A stretch of 44,653 nucleotides of DNA from Pseudomarimonas arenosa. GTDB taxonomy: Bacteria; Pseudomonadota; Gammaproteobacteria; Xanthomonadales; Xanthomonadaceae. The stretch spans positions 1-44,653 of the forward strand of contig NZ_JACYTR010000038.1 of assembly GCF_014841215.1 (NCBI RefSeq). The letters run 5' to 3'. The translations under genes were made by a program, and so were the position numbers. The notes under the pieces were generated by a model. The model saw only the letters and a program-made list of their open reading frames with translations, had not been told where the DNA came from and searched no databases. This document shows, in pieces, positions 41,624 through 44,653 of this stretch (within the stretch, counting starts at the first letter, position 1; every line of letters starts with the position of its first letter).

Positions 41624-42565
41624 ATGTTTGCCCATCGCTCAGCTATCGCCTTCGCCCCGGCCAGTGTCGGCAACGTCGGCATCGGCTTCGATATTCTTGG
41701 CCATGCGCTGAGCGGCGCCGGTGATCGGGTGCACGTACGCCTGATCGACGCGCCCGAAGTGCGGATTTCGGCAATCCATGGCGCCGACCGTGAGCTGCCG
41801 CTGGATGCCGCCAGCAATACCGCCGGCGCCGCCCTGATCGCTCTGCGTGACTCGCTGGGCTGCGCTGAAGGCTTTGAGATCGAGATCCACAAGGGCATCC
41901 CGTTCGGCTCCGGCATGGGCGGCTCGGCGGCCTCGGCCGTGGCGGCCCTGGTCGCCGCCAATGGGCTGCTGCGCCAGCCGCTGCCGCTTGCCGAGCTTTA
42001 CCCGATGGCCCTGAGCGGCGAGGCCGTGGCCAGCGGCAGCCGACATGGCGACAACGTCGCCCCGATGCTACTCGGCGGTCTGGTGCTGGCGGTGGGCGAG
42101 CGCGCGCCGATCAAACTGCCGGTGCAGGCCGAGCTGTACTGTGCCCACGCCCATCCACACTGCGTGGTCGAGACCCGCGCCGCCCGAGCCGCGCTGAAAG
42201 GCGCTTACGAGCTGGGTGAATTCGTGCAGCAAAGCGGTCATCTGGCGCTGTTTCTTACCGGCGTGGCGCGGGGCGAGCGCGAACTGATCGCTGCCGGGCT
42301 CAACGATGTCCTGGTCGAGCCGCGCCGAGCACCATTGATCCCGGGCTTTGCCGGCGTGAAGCAGGCCGCGCTCGAAGCGGGCGCCCTGGGCGCGTCGATC
42401 TCCGGCGCCGGCCCCAGCGTTTTTGCCTGGTGCTGGGGCAAAGCGAGCGCAGAGCGGGTCGGCCGCGCTATGGTAGAGGCTTTCGCCGTGGCCGATCTCA
42501 AGGCCGATCTATTGGTCGGCCCGGTCGAAACACCAGGCGCCAAGCTGCTCAGCGTTGCCCACTAG
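41624..42565 (+). CDS. thrB: Homoserine kinase
   Basis: Phosphorylates homoserine for threonine synthesis; GHMP kinase, 313 residues from ATG 41624 (MFAHRSAIAFAPAS). ATP loop PFGSGMGGSAASAVA, N-terminal APASVGNVGIGFD, and C-terminal GASISGAGPSVFAW are the three GHMP motifs. The gap to thrA is 20 bp; an in-frame TTG at 41600 overlapping the thrA stop is a less likely start. Followed by thrC after 56 bp. Confidence 0.95.
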   Translation: MFAHRSAIAFAPASVGNVGIGFDILGHALSGAGDRVHVRLIDAPEVRISAIHGADRELPLDAASNTAGAALIALRDSLGCAEGFEIEIHKGIPFGSGMGGSAASAVAALVAANGLLRQPLPLAELYPMALSGEAVASGSRHGDNVAPMLLGGLVLAVGERAPIKLPVQAELYCAHAHPHCVVETRAARAALKGAYELGEFVQQSGHLALFLTGVARGERELIAAGLNDVLVEPRRAPLIPGFAGVKQAALEAGALGASISGAGPSVFAWCWGKASAERVGRAMVEAFAVADLKADLLVGPVETPGAKLLSVAH

Positions 42566-42621
42566 CACGCAGAGCGACGACAGCGCCCTCCAGCGTCGAT
42601 CATTCTCTTGGTTAAGGGTCT

Positions 42622-43917
42622 ATGCAATTCGTCAGCACGCGCCATCAGTCGCCCGCCGTTTCACTGTCTGAAGCACTGACCCAAGGGCTGGCCCCTGACG
42701 GCGGTCTGTACCTGCCGGCCGAGTGGCCGGCCGCCAGCCTGGCCTGGAACGAGCCGATGTCGGTGCCGCAAGCGGCCGAGCGACTGCTGCAGCCGTTCTT
42801 TGCTGGCGACCAGCTGGAATCAGCCCTAGGTGATATCTGCCGGGAGGCACTGGACCTGCCAGCGCCGGTGGTGCCCAGCCGTGATCCGCACGTATTCCTG
42901 CTCGAGCTGTTCCACGGCCCCACTGCCGCGTTCAAGGACTTTGCCGCGCGCTTCTTAGCCGCCTGTTTCGCTCGCCTGCTGCGGCCGAACGCCCCCACCC
43001 TGACGATTCTGGTCGCCACCAGCGGCGATACCGGCGGAGCCGTGGCCGCCGCATTCCATCGTCGCCCCGGTTTCCGCGTGGTGGTGCTGTATCCCGATGG
43101 CAAGGTTTCGCCACGTCAGGCACATCAACTGGCGGCCTTCGGCGACAACGTGCACACCTTTAAGGTGGCCGGCACCTTTGACGATTGCCAGGCGATGGTC
43201 AAGCAGGCCTTTGCCGATACCGACTTGCGCCAGCAGGTGCCGCTGTCTTCGGCCAACTCGATCAGTTTGGGCCGGCTGTTACCGCAGATGAGCTACTACG
43301 CGGCGGCAGCTCTGCGCTGGGAACAGATCTACCAGTCGCTGGCCAACTTCGTCATTCCCACCGGCAACCTGGGCAATGCCCTGGCCTGCGTGCTGGCGCG
43401 CAAGCTTGGCCTGCCGATCGGCGACATCCTGCTGGCTACCAATGCCAATCGGGTGCTGCCCGAGTTCCTGGACAGCGGCGACTACCAACCGCGCCCCTCG
43501 GTGCAGACCTTGGCCAATGCCATGGACGTCGGCGCGCCGAGCAACCTTGAGCGACTGCGCGCGCTGTTTCCTCAGCATAGCGATCTCACCCAGCAGGTCA
43601 GCGCAGCCAGCGTCAACGATGGCGAACTGCGTCAGATCATGGCCACCGCCGAATCACGCTACGGCCATATCGTTTGTCCGCACACCGCCGCTGCTCTGGC
43701 GTTGATCCAGCGTCGCCAGCAGGCCGGCGATCAGCGCAGCTATATCGCCGTCGCCACCGCCCACCCGGCCAAGTTCGACAGCGTGGTCGAACCCTGCATC
43801 GGCCACCCGGTAGCGGTGCCGGCGGCGCTGGATGAACTGCTGCGCCGGCCGGCCCAGGCCGAACCGCTGGCGGCGGAGTACGCTGAGCTGCGTCAGCGAC
43901 TAGTGCAGCTCGGCTAG
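42622..43917 (+). CDS. thrC: Threonine synthase
   Basis: PLP enzyme that turns O-phosphohomoserine into threonine, 431 residues. N-terminal family start MQFVSTRHQSPAVSLSEAL; PLP Lys105 in FHGPTAAFKDFAARF; phosphate-binding loop VATSGDTGGAVAAAF; IPTGNLGNALA further on. Last gene of thrABC, with a strong hairpin directly after the stop. Confidence 0.97.
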   Translation: MQFVSTRHQSPAVSLSEALTQGLAPDGGLYLPAEWPAASLAWNEPMSVPQAAERLLQPFFAGDQLESALGDICREALDLPAPVVPSRDPHVFLLELFHGPTAAFKDFAARFLAACFARLLRPNAPTLTILVATSGDTGGAVAAAFHRRPGFRVVVLYPDGKVSPRQAHQLAAFGDNVHTFKVAGTFDDCQAMVKQAFADTDLRQQVPLSSANSISLGRLLPQMSYYAAAALRWEQIYQSLANFVIPTGNLGNALACVLARKLGLPIGDILLATNANRVLPEFLDSGDYQPRPSVQTLANAMDVGAPSNLERLRALFPQHSDLTQQVSAASVNDGELRQIMATAESRYGHIVCPHTAAALALIQRRQQAGDQRSYIAVATAHPAKFDSVVEPCIGHPVAVPAALDELLRRPAQAEPLAAEYAELRQRLVQLG

Positions 43918-43944
43918 GCCATCGCGCCGCAGCGGCGCGATGGC
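43918..43944. terminator. Perfect 12-bp hairpin immediately after thrC
   Basis: GCCATCGCGCCG (43918-43929) pairs exactly with CGGCGCGATGGC (43933-43944) around CAG. It starts at the base after the thrC stop and lies between two convergent genes, so it can end transcripts from both sides. Neither side has a T-run. Confidence 0.6.
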
Positions 43945-43956
43945 TGAACGCCGCCC

Positions 43957-44370
43957 TTATTCAAAACTGCTGCGATACACCGCCTCGGCGCTGATCGGCT
44001 CGATCAGTACGCGGCGCTCCTCACCGGTGCTGATCAGGTTGACCCCGGCCGGCAGGGTCGCATTGGCAGAGATCTCCACGAAGCGCTGACTGCTATCGAT
44101 TTCCGCCAACAGCTCAATCGTTGCGCTTTCACTGGCGGACAGATCAAAGCGCGTCGAGACCGCATCAATGCCGTTGCCGGGGCGACACGGGCTGGGCGCG
44201 GCGCAGCTCCACAACACGCTGTTCAACCCTGTCGGTAGTGGCGCACTGAGCAGCAGATCGGCAACGTCATCCGGCCCATAGTTGGTTACTTCGATCAGGT
44301 AGCGGGCCTGGCTGGCCCCGCCCTTTAGGGCCGCGCTGAGCTGCTTGGCGGTCGGCTGCAGACGAGCTAT
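43957..44370 (-). pseudogene. 3' fragment of a DUF11-type secreted protein gene cut by an IS
   Basis: The minus-strand frame is open from the stop at 43957 back to the IS boundary at 44370 (137 residues) and enters mid-domain: ARYLIEVTNYGPDDVADLLL, then APLPTGLNSVLWSC and CRPGNG match the DUF11 repeat pattern of surface proteins. Reading on into the IS adds unrelated codons and hits a stop. The N-terminal part must therefore lie beyond the IS, outside the window, or be lost. The protein ends AVYRSSFE, a terminal motif discussed in the findings. Whether a truncated product is made is unknown. Confidence 0.75.
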
Positions 44371-44397
44371 CCCGGATATTTCATCAGAAGAATGAGT

Positions 44398-44458
44398 GAC
44401 GGCGTGGTTTTCCCTTAAGATTCAGTTGTCTACGCTGAATAACAAGGACCACGCCGTC
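44398..44458. promoter_or_regulatory. 11-bp inverted repeat ending at the transposase start codon
   Basis: GACGGCGTGGT (44398-44408) and ACCACGCCGTC (44448-44458) are exact complements, 39 bp apart. The right arm starts on the last base of the likely Shine-Dalgarno AAGGA (44444-44448) and ends at the base before the ATG (44459). A transcript entering from outside would fold the site shut, while one starting inside the loop would not. Confidence 0.6.
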
Positions 44459-44653
44459 ATGACAGAGTGTACCGTTCAAGGCGAACTTTTTGGGCATCTT
44501 GGCCGCGCCAGGATCGAGGCCGAGTTTGACGGTGGCGATATCAGCTCGGATGCGGGCGGTGCGCTGCTGTTGCGACAGGTCGAGCGGCGCCTAGGGTTGC
44601 TGGCGGCGGCCGCCAAGTGTTTGCCAGACGATCGTGATCCGAATCGGGTGCGG
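44459..44653 (+). CDS. IS1380-family transposase, N-terminal part
   Basis: 65 codons to the window edge, open throughout. It starts MTECTVQGELFGHLGRARIE and continues FDGGDISSDAGGALLLRQVERRLG, the start typical of IS1380 transposases (DDE type). The catalytic core lies outside the window, so it is not possible to say whether the element is intact. AAGGA precedes the ATG. Confidence 0.82.
   Translation, partial: MTECTVQGELFGHLGRARIEAEFDGGDISSDAGGALLLRQVERRLGLLAAAAKCLPDDRDPNRVR

Larger units (their letters stand above)
44371..44653 (+). mobile_element. Left end of an IS1380-family insertion sequence (continues past the window)
   Basis: The terminus starts CCCGGATATTTCATCAG at 44371, flanked by CTAT, which may be part of a short target duplication. 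It is followed by a leader and an IS1380-type transposase start. The boundary coincides with the break in the DUF11-type gene. The other end is outside the window. Confidence 0.8.

Overview
The window is a gene-dense, GC-rich stretch of a gammaproteobacterial chromosome. Several features point to the Xanthomonadales/Lysobacterales: the radC-coaBC-dut-phosphomannomutase neighbourhood; a long membrane-anchored phosphomannomutase; divergent speA/speE; rhodanese-secB-gpsA-trmL; a fused ThrA followed by thrB and thrC; and a TtpC-type TonB operon. Most of the window is core genome. The only clear mobile DNA is the left end of an IS1380-family element at the right edge, plus a 14-bp solo copy of the same terminus near 27.15 kb. 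No rRNA body, tRNA or CRISPR array lies inside the window.

Layout. 1-229: tandem promoters and a boxA-like site reading leftward out of the window, interpreted as the start of an rRNA operon. 230-6147: tyrS, then a cell-wall group (M23 endopeptidase, AnmK, AmpG) and exonuclease III. 6371-11851: pyrE, a DUF4124 periplasmic protein, then a leftward operon coaBC-dut-phosphomannomutase. 11969-13757: radC and an uncharacterised HD/PDE-like protein. 13875-24148: the most interesting block, a leftward operon DUF3450, TtpC-like protein, ExbB, ExbD, TonB, TPR protein, TonB-dependent receptor, with a secreted protein gene behind its own promoter and dyad. 24521-26868: argS with a SPOR protein. 26869-30162: a palindrome-rich gap, a PQQ-type sugar dehydrogenase, a beta-hydroxyacid dehydrogenase and a small membrane protein. 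30159-32906: a CHASE/PAS/GGDEF/EAL protein. 33145-36047: polyamine genes speA and speE, divergent. 36111-38639: rhodanese, secB, gpsA, trmL. 38640-39110: an 18-copy 7-bp tandem repeat followed by several GC-rich hairpins. 39111-43917: thrA-thrB-thrC. 43957-44653: the 3' part of a DUF11-type secreted protein gene cut off by the IS1380-family insertion.

How the genes work together. Three sets look functionally joined. M23 peptidase, AnmK and AmpG cover cutting, importing and recycling of peptidoglycan fragments. The TonB block carries a complete energising machine, including the accessory TtpC-like, DUF3450 and TPR parts, next to one receptor and one predicted surface protein, suggesting a dedicated uptake system for an unknown substrate. 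ThrA, ThrB and ThrC carry aspartate to threonine. Annotations come from reading motifs and gene order only; no database search was run. Start codons were moved from the longest frame where a Shine-Dalgarno sequence, stop/start overlap or signal peptide argued for it.
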